Positions 7,418 to 15,908 of a stretch of 43,210 nucleotides of DNA are shown one piece after another (positions within the stretch are counted from its first letter, which is position 1; each line of letters starts with the position of its first letter). The stretch is taken from the NCBI GenBank assembly GCA_040768665.1, contig JAXGMN010000080.1:1-43210 (forward strand). Direction: 5' to 3'. The notes under the pieces are model-generated. The model was given only the letters and a program-made list of their open reading frames with translations. It searched no databases and was not told the origin of the DNA. The translations under genes and the position numbers were made by a program. The stretch comes from JABWBD01 sp040768665 (lineage in GTDB: Bacteria > Planctomycetota > Planctomycetia > Pirellulales > Thermoguttaceae).

Positions 7418-7500
7418 TGCCAACAAGGTTCTGGTACCACACGTGTCTTCCATGCGGGGTACGCCTCCGAGGGGTACCCGCCCACAATTTATCCTGTTGC
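7418..7500 (-). other. Candidate attI region between recombinase and first cassette
   Basis: On the minus strand GTTGGCA (7424-7418) immediately precedes cassette gene 1, as a recombined attI or attC end would. Upstream of it on that strand lies a hairpin with GGGTAC (7457-7462) and GTACCC (7474-7479) enclosing CCTC and GAGG. I could not find a pairing R-box that would make a full attC. That fits a primary attI site better than an attC, but the assignment is by position only. Confidence 0.4.
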
Positions 7501-7658
7501 TGCCCTTCTGGCAAGAGGCTTTTACCAAAAAGGGGAGGGCGAAATCGCGAGATCCCATCGATAGGGGCAAAGCCAAGCTCGCCAAGCCACTTCTCAGCGA
7601 TGGCAGCGCGGACCCTGAACGCAGTAGCCAGACTGCCGGGCCAGGAGAGAAGCGTCGG

Positions 7659-8957
7659 CTACGACCGCTTCAGGGCCAAAAATCGCCGACTGATGTGCTC
7701 TTGAAGAAGACGATAAAAGTCCGGCGACTCCACCCGCGCACGCTGTTCGGCGGTGAGCCAGCAAAGCGGCTTCTCCCACTGCTCCAAGGGCGGAAGCTCC
7801 AGGCTCACCCACCCTGGTCGCGCCTCGCGGACCACGATCCCGTCCAAGGGAATGAAGCGGTCATCGCTCAGGATCGTCACCGTCACGTTGGCCGCCTTGG
7901 GATCGTCCTTGCGCAGACGCACGTCGATCTGCATCCGGCCCACCGGCTTGCTCGGCGCGGGCACCACGGGAGCTGGTTGGGCTCGCTTGCCGAACAGCAC
8001 GTCCAGCGGGCTTTGCACCTGCTTGTCCCGGATCGGTGCCACGCGCGTGTAGATGGTGGTCGTTTCCAGCTTTTTGTGACCGAGGAGCTGCTGAATAAAA
8101 CGCACGTCGGTGCCGTTTGTTATCATGTGGCAAGCGAAGCTGTGCCGTAGCGAGTGCGGTGTGGCTGCCTTCCCGATCCCCGCAATCGCCAAGGCTCGCT
8201 TCATCACGCGGGCCACCGTTCGCGGCGACAGATGTCGGTTCGGCCGATCGCTGGGAAAGACGAAGTCCTCGGGCCCAAACGCCTTGGACAATTGCACCAG
8301 AAGCGGCTTGAAGCTCTCCGGCAGCATTACTTCACGGTCCTTTCGGCCTTTGCCCTCCCAGACGTTGAGGACTTGCCGGTCGAAGTCGAGATCTCGCCAG
8401 CGGACCCTCACGACTTCGCCCACCCTCAGGCCTGTCGCGTACATCAGCCCCAACAAGAGCTTGTCGCGGAGGCTCGGGGCAGCATCCAAGGGCAGCATCA
8501 CCTCCTCTTCGCTCAGCACTACCGGCAACCGACTGGCGCGACGCGGCGACAGCAGGCCCAGGGTGACTTGCCGGCCGCACATCTTGTCAAACGCGGTCCG
8601 AATTGCCGGAAGATGCACGCCGACCCAGGAAGCGCTCGCCCCGCCGTCCACCAGCAGTTCAAGATACTGCCGGACATGTTCCCGCGTGATCTGGTGCGGT
8701 GGGCTGCCGAACCATCGCAGGAATCCTCCCAAAGCTGTCCGGTAGTTCTTGATCGTCTTCCGCTGGTAGAACCGGATCTTCAACTCGCGGATGATCGCTT
8801 GGAGAAACCGGCCCGGCGACGGCTGTTCCGCGGAGAGATTGACTACAGCCATGCGCATTTCCAGCCGGTCCTCGACCGCGCAACGAGGTGCATAGCGGCC
8901 TTGCGCGCGGCTATACGGGCGACCGTCGGCGTAGGCGTTGATCGAGGATGGAATCAC
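7659..8957 (-). CDS. IntI-like tyrosine recombinase with C-terminal extension
   Basis: A 432-residue tyrosine recombinase. The SAM-like N-terminal core-binding domain covers about residues 45-135 and the catalytic domain about 145-320. Catalytic residues visible are R178 (ATGLRVGE), K203 or K206 (GKGRKDREV), H268 and R271 (PHSLRHSF), H294 (LLGHKKLETT) and Y303 (TIYTRV). DREVMLPESFKPLL, ATPHSLRHSF and the ending VQSPLD closely echo integron integrases. The IntI-specific insert (a LPxALxxKYP...W-rich segment before FVFPS) is absent. Residues about 325-432 are an extension I do not recognise. The start is GTG at 8957, with AAGGAGG 6 bases upstream. The gene reads in the same direction as the cassette genes at 4450-7401. 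Confidence 0.85.
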   Translation of the reverse strand: MIPSSINAYADGRPYSRAQGRYAPRCAVEDRLEMRMAVVNLSAEQPSPGRFLQAIIRELKIRFYQRKTIKNYRTALGGFLRWFGSPPHQITREHVRQYLELLVDGGASASWVGVHLPAIRTAFDKMCGRQVTLGLLSPRRASRLPVVLSEEEVMLPLDAAPSLRDKLLLGLMYATGLRVGEVVRVRWRDLDFDRQVLNVWEGKGRKDREVMLPESFKPLLVQLSKAFGPEDFVFPSDRPNRHLSPRTVARVMKRALAIAGIGKAATPHSLRHSFACHMITNGTDVRFIQQLLGHKKLETTTIYTRVAPIRDKQVQSPLDVLFGKRAQPAPVVPAPSKPVGRMQIDVRLRKDDPKAANVTVTILSDDRFIPLDGIVVREARPGWVSLELPPLEQWEKPLCWLTAEQRARVESPDFYRLLQEHISRRFLALKRS

Positions 8958-10157
8958 TGGGAACCTCCTTTTTGTTCAGTGTACGCAGGAACATTTTCGG
9001 CGGCAACCCCCGAAGGGGACCCCACAGGTCACGTGCGAGCAGCAAGCCTGGCCAACCTGCCCAGCAGTTCGGGGTGCCCAGCCGACTGTGAAAAGGCGAT
9101 GATCGTGGTCGCCTGAACGATCCTCCGTGATCGGTCATGATGCGGTTTAGAAGCGGCCGGCGGTGCCGCATCCATGCTTGCCGCCGGCCTGCCAGGGCTT
9201 CCTTGCCTCAAGCATGGCGGGGTTATACCATGGATTTTGGAGCGAAAAACTGGTTCCGCTCTTTTCTGTTTAATTCCACGAAAAGGGGCTCCAATTCCAA
9301 AAAACTGGCCTTGCGGGGTTCACGAACCCGGGGGTCTTTTCGTGAAATTGACTGGGCCGAAAAAGCGGGCGTCATTGACGCCAGTTCGGTCGGTTTCCAG
9401 CGGGTTCCATCGGGTCCGCTCGGTGCCCGTCCCCTCCTGGAAGAAGAGAAGGAAGGAAAGAAAGCGGTGACAAGTCACGCGCACTCCAAAGAGGAGCCGT
9501 ACCGCGTAGCGCACTTCCGACGCCATGCGACCGCGCAGTAACTCCAATCCCCGCCTCCACTTACGCCTCCTCTTTCAAGAAACTGCTTGACGAACTGCGC
9601 CGCATCGACCACAATGACGCAGGTGAATGGACATGTGAACACATGCCCCCACGGAGCGGCGCCAGCCGACCTTGCGCCTCGCCGCTCCGCAGATCTTTGA
9701 CAATCTGGTAACCGGCTCCGCTCTGCCCGCCGACTCCCCTCCGCTGACCAACGGCCGGGACTGGGCGGTCTCTTTGCCCACGCCTCTGCTTTCGCAGGCC
9801 CTCTTCCGCCCGTGAGCGATTAGCTCTCCGGTCGCTCGCCGCCGGCAATCCTTCCGCGGTGACCAGCCTCAAGCCGCGGCGCAACGCCACCGGCCGTCGC
9901 CTACTCGGCGGCCTCGCCCAGGGCGTGGCAACCTCGTTTGCGGTTCGTTCCTCGAGTCGCCTCTCTCCCTCTGCGGAACCGGGTGGTAAGGGAAGGCCTC
10001 AATTTTGGAAAAACGCAGTCCTTGGCAGCCACACTTCGACCGCCTCACCGCCTGCGGGCCAGCCCGGCGCCGCACTGGCCGGCAGAAGATATCGTGTACC
10101 CCACTGCCTCGTATCCCCGGCAGCCGCGGTCGAACATCCGGGACAGCATGGCCACAT
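8958..10157. other. 1.2-kb stretch without a convincing gene
   Basis: Open frames exist here but all are short, Arg- and Ser-rich, and without recognisable motifs. The stretch holds two notable palindromes. GGCCGGCGG (9155-9163) pairs with CCGCCGGCC (9181-9189). AATTCCACGAAAAG near 9272 pairs 13/14 with CTTTTCGTGAAATT near 9339 and flanks the palindrome GGGTTCACGAACCC. The first 60 bases should hold the recombinase promoter. GTTC and GAAC half-sites flank the area near 8971-8990, but I cannot name an operator. Confidence 0.5.
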
Positions 10158-11240
10158 TCAAATTGTCGCCGACGCAGTCGTTGACCACTCCCTTAGCGCC
10201 GTCTTGCGTTTCCTCTGAACAAGGGTCTTCCAAAGTTCATAGGCCTGCTTTCGGCCGTCGGGCGATTCGGGGAATCGTTGGATCAGCTTCCACGACCACT
10301 TCTCCGGAAGCCCCTCGACATAAGCAGCGGCGGCGGGAAGGCCTTCGAGGACGTCGTACTCGTAGCGATAGAAGTAGATGCCGCCGTGCCGTGGCGGCTT
10401 AACGTTTTCCTCGGCATAGACGACGAAATAGCCGTCGGGGAAGCCGCCGAATTGGCGTTGAACGGCGGAGAGCCTGGCGGCCGCGATCTGTTGCCTTGCC
10501 GCTCGCGCCGCAGATGCCTTTCGCTCGGTCTCCTCCAGTTCGGCGAGCCGGCCTTCGATTGACTTCGCTTCGGGGCGCTCGCCGTAGAGGGCCATGGCAA
10601 GCCGGTAGCATTGCAGCGAGCGGGCGACGTTGCGGTCGGAATCGAGCTTCTTGCCGTAGTCGGCCAGCAGGCGAAAACCTGCTGCGCAATCCGGCTGGTT
10701 GCGGGCAAACTCGGCCAGTACGGGCAGCACCTCGGCAGGCGATTTGGCGCCGTGGATCAGTTCGTATCGCAACCATTCCGCCGTCGCGTCGGCTGCAAGC
10801 TCGGCTGTCGGATCGCGCTTGACCAGGTCTTCAACGTATTGCTTCAGCCGAGTGTCCGGGATGAGACGTCTGGCGGCGGCGATGCCGAGCAGATCGAGTT
10901 TCGCCTTCTCCGCCTCTTGGCAGCTCATGCTGCCGGCTGATGGATCTGCGATGACCTTGTCGGCTGCCTTGACGCCGCGGAAAACGTTGGTCCGCAGCGC
11001 GTTCAGATCGTCGACCGACTGCCGGCCTGCCACGAGACGGTCCTGCAGTGCCGAAGCTTCGCGGACGCATGTGCGGACCGATTCCAGAAGAACTTGCGGC
11101 GCGGCATCCGGGACGTCGATGCTCTGCTCCGTGACGGTTTGGGGCGGAGAGCCTGTCGGGATGCACGCGATGCCGGTGAACGCCGCAACGGCTGCCAAGC
11201 CGAGAGGGGATAACGGCCGCCTGGGATGCCGGTACTGCAT
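10158..11240 (-). CDS. Secreted protein of unknown function, helical repeats
   Basis: A 360-residue protein with an N-terminal signal sequence (QYRHPRRPLSPLGLAAVAAFTGIAC). The Cys at about residue 26 is in a poor lipobox (GIAC), so lipoprotein status is uncertain. The middle (residues about 70-260) is helical and TPR-like, with AEWLRYELIHG, RNQPDCAAGFRLLADYGKKL and LQCYRLAMALYGERPEA. After a coiled-coil stretch (LAELEETERKASAARAARQQIAAARL) comes a Tyr-rich segment, GGIYFYRYEYDVLEG. The start at 11240 has GAGGG 7 bases upstream; the longer frame to 11552 is Arg/Trp-rich and looks non-coding. I do not recognise a family. Confidence 0.65.
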   Translation of the reverse strand: MQYRHPRRPLSPLGLAAVAAFTGIACIPTGSPPQTVTEQSIDVPDAAPQVLLESVRTCVREASALQDRLVAGRQSVDDLNALRTNVFRGVKAADKVIADPSAGSMSCQEAEKAKLDLLGIAAARRLIPDTRLKQYVEDLVKRDPTAELAADATAEWLRYELIHGAKSPAEVLPVLAEFARNQPDCAAGFRLLADYGKKLDSDRNVARSLQCYRLAMALYGERPEAKSIEGRLAELEETERKASAARAARQQIAAARLSAVQRQFGGFPDGYFVVYAEENVKPPRHGGIYFYRYEYDVLEGLPAAAAYVEGLPEKWSWKLIQRFPESPDGRKQAYELWKTLVQRKRKTALREWSTTASATI

Positions 11241-11397
11241 GGAATAACCCTCAAAGAAAACAAGTTGCTCCTTGGGTATATAGGGCGCGTTCTGGCGTGA
11301 GGGCGGTGGTGGCAAAAAATACGCAGAAAAAGAAGGCGAGAAGGTGGAAAAAGCACGATGTCCGTCAGAACCACATCCGGCTTCGTTTTGAGCGAAA

Positions 11398-11934
11398 TCA
11401 GGGCACTGAACTGCGGACCGACTGCAGGGAGCGACTCGCTGCTTCCCGTACGCCCGCGTGCCGGTCGTCCATCGCGGCTTCCAGGACGTCCTCCGCCTCG
11501 GAAGCGTTCGGGCCGATCCGACCCAACGCGGTGACAGCCAATAGGCGAACATTGGGATCGCGATGACGGGCGAGTTTTTCCAAGGTGGGGACGGCCCAGA
11601 CGGCTGCAGGCCCCATTTCAGCGACGGCCAGGATTGCGCCGCCGTCGCCCGTCTGCATTGCCTGGATCAGCACGGGGTGAATCGCGTCTTCTCCTGGATC
11701 GATTCGGTGAATGGCTATCGCTGCCGAAAAGCGAACCGCCAGCTCATCGTGCTTCAACAGTTCTACCAAGGATGGCACCGCCGGCTCGGCCGCGGCACCA
11801 ATCGAGCCCAATGTCACCGCGCACTGCCGCACAACCTCAGAGTCCGGATCGCTGAGCGCCTCCTGCAGAGCCCCGAGGCTATCCGACGCCTCCGGGCCGG
11901 CCTCGCGCAAGCCGCGCGCCGCCGCCCTCCGCAC
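11398..11934 (-). CDS. HEAT-repeat protein, probably 5'-truncated
   Basis: A product of about 178 residues made of four to five HEAT/PBS-lyase-like repeats, such as DPDSEVVRQCAVTLGSIG, HDELAVRFSAAIAIHRI, HRDPNVRLLAVTALGRIG and DRHAGVREAASRSLQSV. They form an alpha-alpha superhelix used for protein binding. The first repeat runs upstream of the GTG at 11934: the in-frame codons between the stop of the dCTP deaminase gene and that GTG read DRDSSDAEVRRAAARGL, the normal start of a HEAT repeat. The protein therefore appears to have lost its N-terminus where it now abuts dcd. If made, it depends on translational coupling or a weak GTG start. No signal peptide remains. Confidence 0.65.
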   Translation of the reverse strand: MRRAAARGLREAGPEASDSLGALQEALSDPDSEVVRQCAVTLGSIGAAAEPAVPSLVELLKHDELAVRFSAAIAIHRIDPGEDAIHPVLIQAMQTGDGGAILAVAEMGPAAVWAVPTLEKLARHRDPNVRLLAVTALGRIGPNASEAEDVLEAAMDDRHAGVREAASRSLQSVRSSVP

Positions 11935-11958
11935 TTCAGCGTCCGAGCTGTCGCGATC

Positions 11959-12477
11959 TCACGGCTTCGTTTGCTCTATGAATCGCCCCTGATACGTCGC
12001 ATGCCCCTCGCACTTCTCGAAGACGAACTGGCAGATCCGGGTTTTCGGATACAGGGCCAGCGGGGCGTGTCCGAGATTCACGATCTCGAGGACCTGATGG
12101 TTCGAGATGCCCGGTTGCATGAAGCCCGCGGTGACATGCACGGCAAGGCCGAATCGCGCGAACCGGCTTCTCCCTTCCAGGCGGCCGGAGATGTTGTCGG
12201 CCAGCGTGATTCTCTCCCGGGTGATCCCCAGGATCATCTCGCCCGACTCGATCACCAAGTAACTTCCGTCCTCCACGTGGACGCTCCTGGTGATGTCCTC
12301 GAACCGGGAATCGTTCGTCACGTGATAGACTTTGGACCTCTTTCTGAAGACCCTGAAGTCGTTCCCGAGCGTGAGATCGACCGACCCCGGTCCAATCTGC
12401 GACCTGTCGAGCGGTTCGATCCGGATCGATCCGTCCTCCAGCGCCTTCTCGATTTCCGCTCCGATCAAGATGCTCAT
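11959..12477 (-). CDS. dcd: dCTP deaminase
   Basis: A 172-residue protein that deaminates dCTP to dUTP in pyrimidine deoxynucleotide synthesis. It starts MSILIGAEIEKALEDGSIRIEP and continues QIGPGSVDLTLGNDFRVF, both typical of Dcd. The core GRLEGRSRFARFGLAVHVTAG supplies the conserved Ser and Arg, and LEIVNLGHAPLALYP contains the catalytic Glu strand. The ATG at 12477 matches the family start. A GTG at 12489 overlaps the TGA of the transporter gene (GTGA) and could add four residues. Either way the gene is translationally coupled to the sugar transporter, an odd partner for a nucleotide enzyme. Bifunctional dCTP deaminase/dUTPase cannot be ruled out. Confidence 0.85.
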   Translation of the reverse strand: MSILIGAEIEKALEDGSIRIEPLDRSQIGPGSVDLTLGNDFRVFRKRSKVYHVTNDSRFEDITRSVHVEDGSYLVIESGEMILGITRERITLADNISGRLEGRSRFARFGLAVHVTAGFMQPGISNHQVLEIVNLGHAPLALYPKTRICQFVFEKCEGHATYQGRFIEQTKP

Positions 12478-12485
12478 AGAGCCGC

Positions 12486-13886
12486 TCACAACCAGCGCCG
12501 TTCGATCTCTTCGAGCGTTTTACCTTTTGTCTCCGGAACCGCAACGATCATGAAGAGCAACAGGACGACGCAGAAGCCCCCGTACACGAAGAACGGGAAA
12601 CCATGGTTGAACTTCTCGACCAGCCACGGGTTCTCGTCCATCATCGGGAAGGTCTGGCTGACGACGAGGTTGGCAATCCACAGGCTGAACGTCGCGATCG
12701 CCATGGCGCGGCCCCGGATCTTCGTGGGAAAAATCTCCGAGAGAATCACCCAGGTGACCGGCCCGACGGACAAGGCGAAACAAGCGATGTAGCCGAGGAT
12801 GAATACCAGCACCCAGGCCGCCAACTGGCCGAGCATTGCCGCCACGCCGATCGCCGCCAGGGATACTCCCATACCCGCCGCTCCGACGATCATCAGCGGC
12901 TTGCGGCCGAGGCGATCCACCAGCCAGACCGCCAGGACCGTGAAACCGAGATTGACCGCTCCGACGACCACGGTCTGCATCATCGCCGCGTCCACCCCCG
13001 CCCCGGCAACCGTCTTGAAAATCTCCGGAGCGTAGTAAAGGAACACGTTGATGCCGGTAACCTGTTGCAGCACGGCCAGAACGACGCCGATCACCAGCGC
13101 CCTCCGCAGTCCCGGCGCCAGAATCTGTCCGAGCGTGCCCGGCTCTTGCGCCAGGACATGTTGAATCTCACGCATCTCTCGTTCGGCATGATCCGTTCCG
13201 TCGACCCGCTCGAGAATACGTCGCGCCTTGTCCGAGAATCCCTGTTTTGCGAGCCAGCGGGGACTTTCCGGCACCAGCAGCAGGAGAACCAGAAGGGCCA
13301 CCGCCGGTAGGGCCTCCGACCCGAACATCCATCGCCAGCCGTAGAGCACGTTCCATTCGGGGTCGATGGACTCGCCGTAGAGCGTGATGAAGTAGTTCAC
13401 GAAGTAAACGACGAGCATACCGGTCACGATGGCGAACTGATTGACACTGACCATACGGCCGCGAATGCGAGCCGGGCTGATCTCGGCGATGTACATCGGG
13501 CTGGTCATCGATGCGGCCCCCACACCGATGCCGCCGAGGAAACGGAAGACCACAAACGTTGCCAGCGCCCGCGGCACGGCCGTGCCGATCGCCGAGACGA
13601 AAAACAGGACCGCCGCGACAATCAGCATGCTCCGCCGGCCGAATCGATCGCTGATCGGCCCGGCAAGGATGACGCCGAACACGCATCCGGCCAGCGCGCT
13701 GGAAGCGGCCCAGCCCTTCATCGCCGGCGTCAGATCGAAATGGGCCTGGAGAAATCCGATCGCACCGGCGATTACCGCCGTGTCGTAGCCGAAAAGCAAA
13801 CCACCCAGCGTGGCGACGAGAACCACCAGGGTCAGGTAGACCATGCTGCCGCGGCCGTGCGAACTGCCCGAAGTCGATACCTGCAC
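12486..13886 (-). CDS. MFS sugar/H+ symporter
   Basis: A 12-helix Major Facilitator Superfamily protein of the sugar porter family (XylE/GalP/GLUT type), about 466 residues. Family motifs visible are GYDTAVIAGA in helix 1, DRFGRRSMLI between helices 2 and 3, RFLGGIGVGAAS, PESPRWL after helix 6, QQVTGINVFLYYAPEIF in helix 7, DRLGRKPLMI, GPVTWVILSEIFPTKIRGRA in helix 10, and a C-terminal PETKGKTLEEIE. It probably imports a hexose or pentose with protons. The start is set at the GTG at 13886, which has AAGGGGA upstream; an ATG at 13844 is an alternative. It follows the beta-helix gene with an 82-base gap and is coupled to dcd. Confidence 0.88.
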   Translation of the reverse strand: MQVSTSGSSHGRGSMVYLTLVVLVATLGGLLFGYDTAVIAGAIGFLQAHFDLTPAMKGWAASSALAGCVFGVILAGPISDRFGRRSMLIVAAVLFFVSAIGTAVPRALATFVVFRFLGGIGVGAASMTSPMYIAEISPARIRGRMVSVNQFAIVTGMLVVYFVNYFITLYGESIDPEWNVLYGWRWMFGSEALPAVALLVLLLLVPESPRWLAKQGFSDKARRILERVDGTDHAEREMREIQHVLAQEPGTLGQILAPGLRRALVIGVVLAVLQQVTGINVFLYYAPEIFKTVAGAGVDAAMMQTVVVGAVNLGFTVLAVWLVDRLGRKPLMIVGAAGMGVSLAAIGVAAMLGQLAAWVLVFILGYIACFALSVGPVTWVILSEIFPTKIRGRAMAIATFSLWIANLVVSQTFPMMDENPWLVEKFNHGFPFFVYGGFCVVLLLFMIVAVPETKGKTLEEIERRWL

Positions 13887-13968
13887 GTGAAATCCCCTTG
13901 GGGAGACATGGTTAATGCGCCGGCGCGCCAACTCGGCAGCGGCACGCGTCCGGGCTGGCGCTGCCTTC

Positions 13969-15885
13969 CTACTTGGATGTGTCCACAGGCCAGACTTTCA
14001 GCACGCGTTTGTTTTCCTCGGTCCACTCGAAAGGACCCGGGAAAGGATTCTCCGTGGTTCTCGGGTTGCCAAGATAATCGGTGTCGAGGCGGTACGGCGA
14101 ACCGTCGGGCTGCTGATAGGGTAGCCCTGGTATCTCCGCCTTGCCGAGCAAGTCGGTAGTCACCAAAGGGCACGACGTCCGCTTGGCCCACTCTCCTTCG
14201 AGCGCGAGCTCCAGATACACGCCATCGGGCTTTTCGATGAGCTTCACGGCCGGGTCGAACTGGGCGAGCACCACCGGAGATTCCTCCAGCGGCGGCGCCT
14301 GGGCACCGTCGAGATACACGTTTCCTTTCATCCGTACGGGCAAGCCGGCCTTGTCGTAGCCGACGAAGCCGCGATTGACAAGCAGGTTGTTGTAGAACCG
14401 GTCATCCCCGCCGGGTATATTGCGCAAGGCCGCGACCGCCGTCGAATGGGCCTTCATGAAGGGTGTGTCGCGCCTCAGTTCATTGTGGAAGAGAATGCCG
14501 TTAAGGAACAGGTTGTGGACATAGGCTCCACCCTGCGATACGTCGAGCACGCTGTAGCGGGACGACCAGTGGGTGTCCGACTTGCCGTCAGGCCGGGACA
14601 GGCAGAGGTTGTGGTCCACCATGAACGGCCCGTGATTGACTTCCAAGAACAGATCCTGCGTGCCGTCGTTGTCATAGAGCAGGTTGCGGGTCACGCGCGC
14701 TCCCTGGGCCATCCAATCCAGCCAGATGCCGCGCGTGGTTCGATAGATGCGGTTGCCGCGGATTTCCGTGTCGATGGCGGCGTGGATCTTGATGCCGGCC
14801 ATCTCCGCGCCGGTAAACAGCCGGCGGACGTGGATGTCGTGAATGTCGTTGCCGAGGATCCGGCTGAAGATCGCGCCCAGGCTGCCGACGACGCCCGCCT
14901 GCTCGCAGTGGGCGATATGATTGTTGCGGACTACGTGATGACCGATGTTGTCGCCCGACCAGCCATTCTCAACGGCGCGCTCGATCGTCTTGACATAGCC
15001 CTCGGCGGTGTTCTGCGAGGTGTTGTCCCACTGGTCGCCGTATTTGCCCAGCGCCACGCCGACGCAGGTCGAGTAGCGGATATCGTTGTTCTCGATGATC
15101 CAGCCTTTGCTCCAGTGCGTGCCCACCAGCCCGATCTGCTCGGCGGTGGGAGGCGCCCAAGGCGTCGCCGCGTGCATCATCGTCAGTCCGCGGATGGTGA
15201 GGTAGTTGACGCCGGGCTTCTCCGGGTAGAACACTGTCCGGCGGACGTTGATCTCCACTTCCTCGCGATTGGGGTCGACGCCGGGGAATTGGGCCCAGAT
15301 CGTCGTATGCTTCTCGTCTACCCGGCCGAACCAGAGCCGTGTGTCGCCTGCCGGCTGATGCACGTTCTCGAGTTTGGCCGCTTCAATGAGCCAATGGCCG
15401 TTGAGGTAAACCGCGCCGGTATGGTGCTCGCGTCCCTTGGCGTTGAACCAGTCGCCGTGGATCAGGTCGCTGTACGGATTGAAGTCGCCGAAGAACTGGT
15501 TGGGAATGGTGACTTTCCAGGTGTCGTGTTTTTCCTTTTTCCAGTCTCTGATCACTTCGGAGCCCTTGATCACGACCTCTTGGCCGGCTTCGGCCTGATA
15601 GGTGATGCGATTCTGGTCCGAGGTGCCGCCGCGCACCGGGCTGACTCGTTCGCGGTAGACACCTTTGCGAATGGTGATCACGTCGCCCGCTTGCGCCATT
15701 CGCGCTGCGGCGGAGATGCTTCGCAGAGGCCGTGACGCGGATCCGTCGTTCGTGTCCCGCCCGTCCACGGAGACGTAAATCTGCCGGCCGGCCGGCGTTT
15801 CCGCCGCCACGGCCTGGCCAACCGTGCATGGCAAACCGAGCGCCGCACACAATCCGATCGGCAGGAGGGCTTTTGAGATGCGCAT
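13969..15885 (-). CDS. Secreted right-handed parallel beta-helix protein (GH141-like)
   Basis: A 638-residue exported protein with signal peptide MRISKALLPIGLCAALGLPCTVGQAVA. Residues about 35-110 match the DUF1565-type start: IYVSVDGRDTNDGSASRPLRSISAAARMAQAGDVITIRKGVYRE. A long parallel beta-helix follows (WIIENNDIRYSTCVGVAL, HHVVRNNHIAHCEQAGVVG, TEIRGNRIYRTTRGIWLDW). This layout is seen in pectate-lyase-like proteins and in glycoside hydrolase family 141. The start at 15885 gives a clean signal peptide; the open frame continues upstream to 16623 only as a shadow of the next gene. It lies 23 bases after the URO-D-like gene and before the symporter, so it probably cleaves a polysaccharide whose sugars are imported. 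The exact linkage is unknown. Confidence 0.8.
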   Translation of the reverse strand: MRISKALLPIGLCAALGLPCTVGQAVAAETPAGRQIYVSVDGRDTNDGSASRPLRSISAAARMAQAGDVITIRKGVYRERVSPVRGGTSDQNRITYQAEAGQEVVIKGSEVIRDWKKEKHDTWKVTIPNQFFGDFNPYSDLIHGDWFNAKGREHHTGAVYLNGHWLIEAAKLENVHQPAGDTRLWFGRVDEKHTTIWAQFPGVDPNREEVEINVRRTVFYPEKPGVNYLTIRGLTMMHAATPWAPPTAEQIGLVGTHWSKGWIIENNDIRYSTCVGVALGKYGDQWDNTSQNTAEGYVKTIERAVENGWSGDNIGHHVVRNNHIAHCEQAGVVGSLGAIFSRILGNDIHDIHVRRLFTGAEMAGIKIHAAIDTEIRGNRIYRTTRGIWLDWMAQGARVTRNLLYDNDGTQDLFLEVNHGPFMVDHNLCLSRPDGKSDTHWSSRYSVLDVSQGGAYVHNLFLNGILFHNELRRDTPFMKAHSTAVAALRNIPGGDDRFYNNLLVNRGFVGYDKAGLPVRMKGNVYLDGAQAPPLEESPVVLAQFDPAVKLIEKPDGVYLELALEGEWAKRTSCPLVTTDLLGKAEIPGLPYQQPDGSPYRLDTDYLGNPRTTENPFPGPFEWTEENKRVLKVWPVDTSK

Positions 15886-15908
15886 GAGGCTACACTCCCT
15901 GGTGAAGT

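Noticed and set aside
4450..7485. CRISPR array reading of the spaced palindromes
   Set aside because: The palindromes are 139-149 bp, differ in their centres and are separated by full genes; there are no short direct repeats with uniform spacers.
9137..9541. Plus-strand ORF of 134 codons behind the recombinase
   Set aside because: It runs through inverted repeats, is Arg/Ser-rich, has no ribosome binding site and no recognisable motif.
10045..10233. Short minus-strand ORF (NDCVGDNLNVAMLSRMFDRG)
   Set aside because: It overlaps the end of the secreted protein gene in another frame and I could not tie it to any family.
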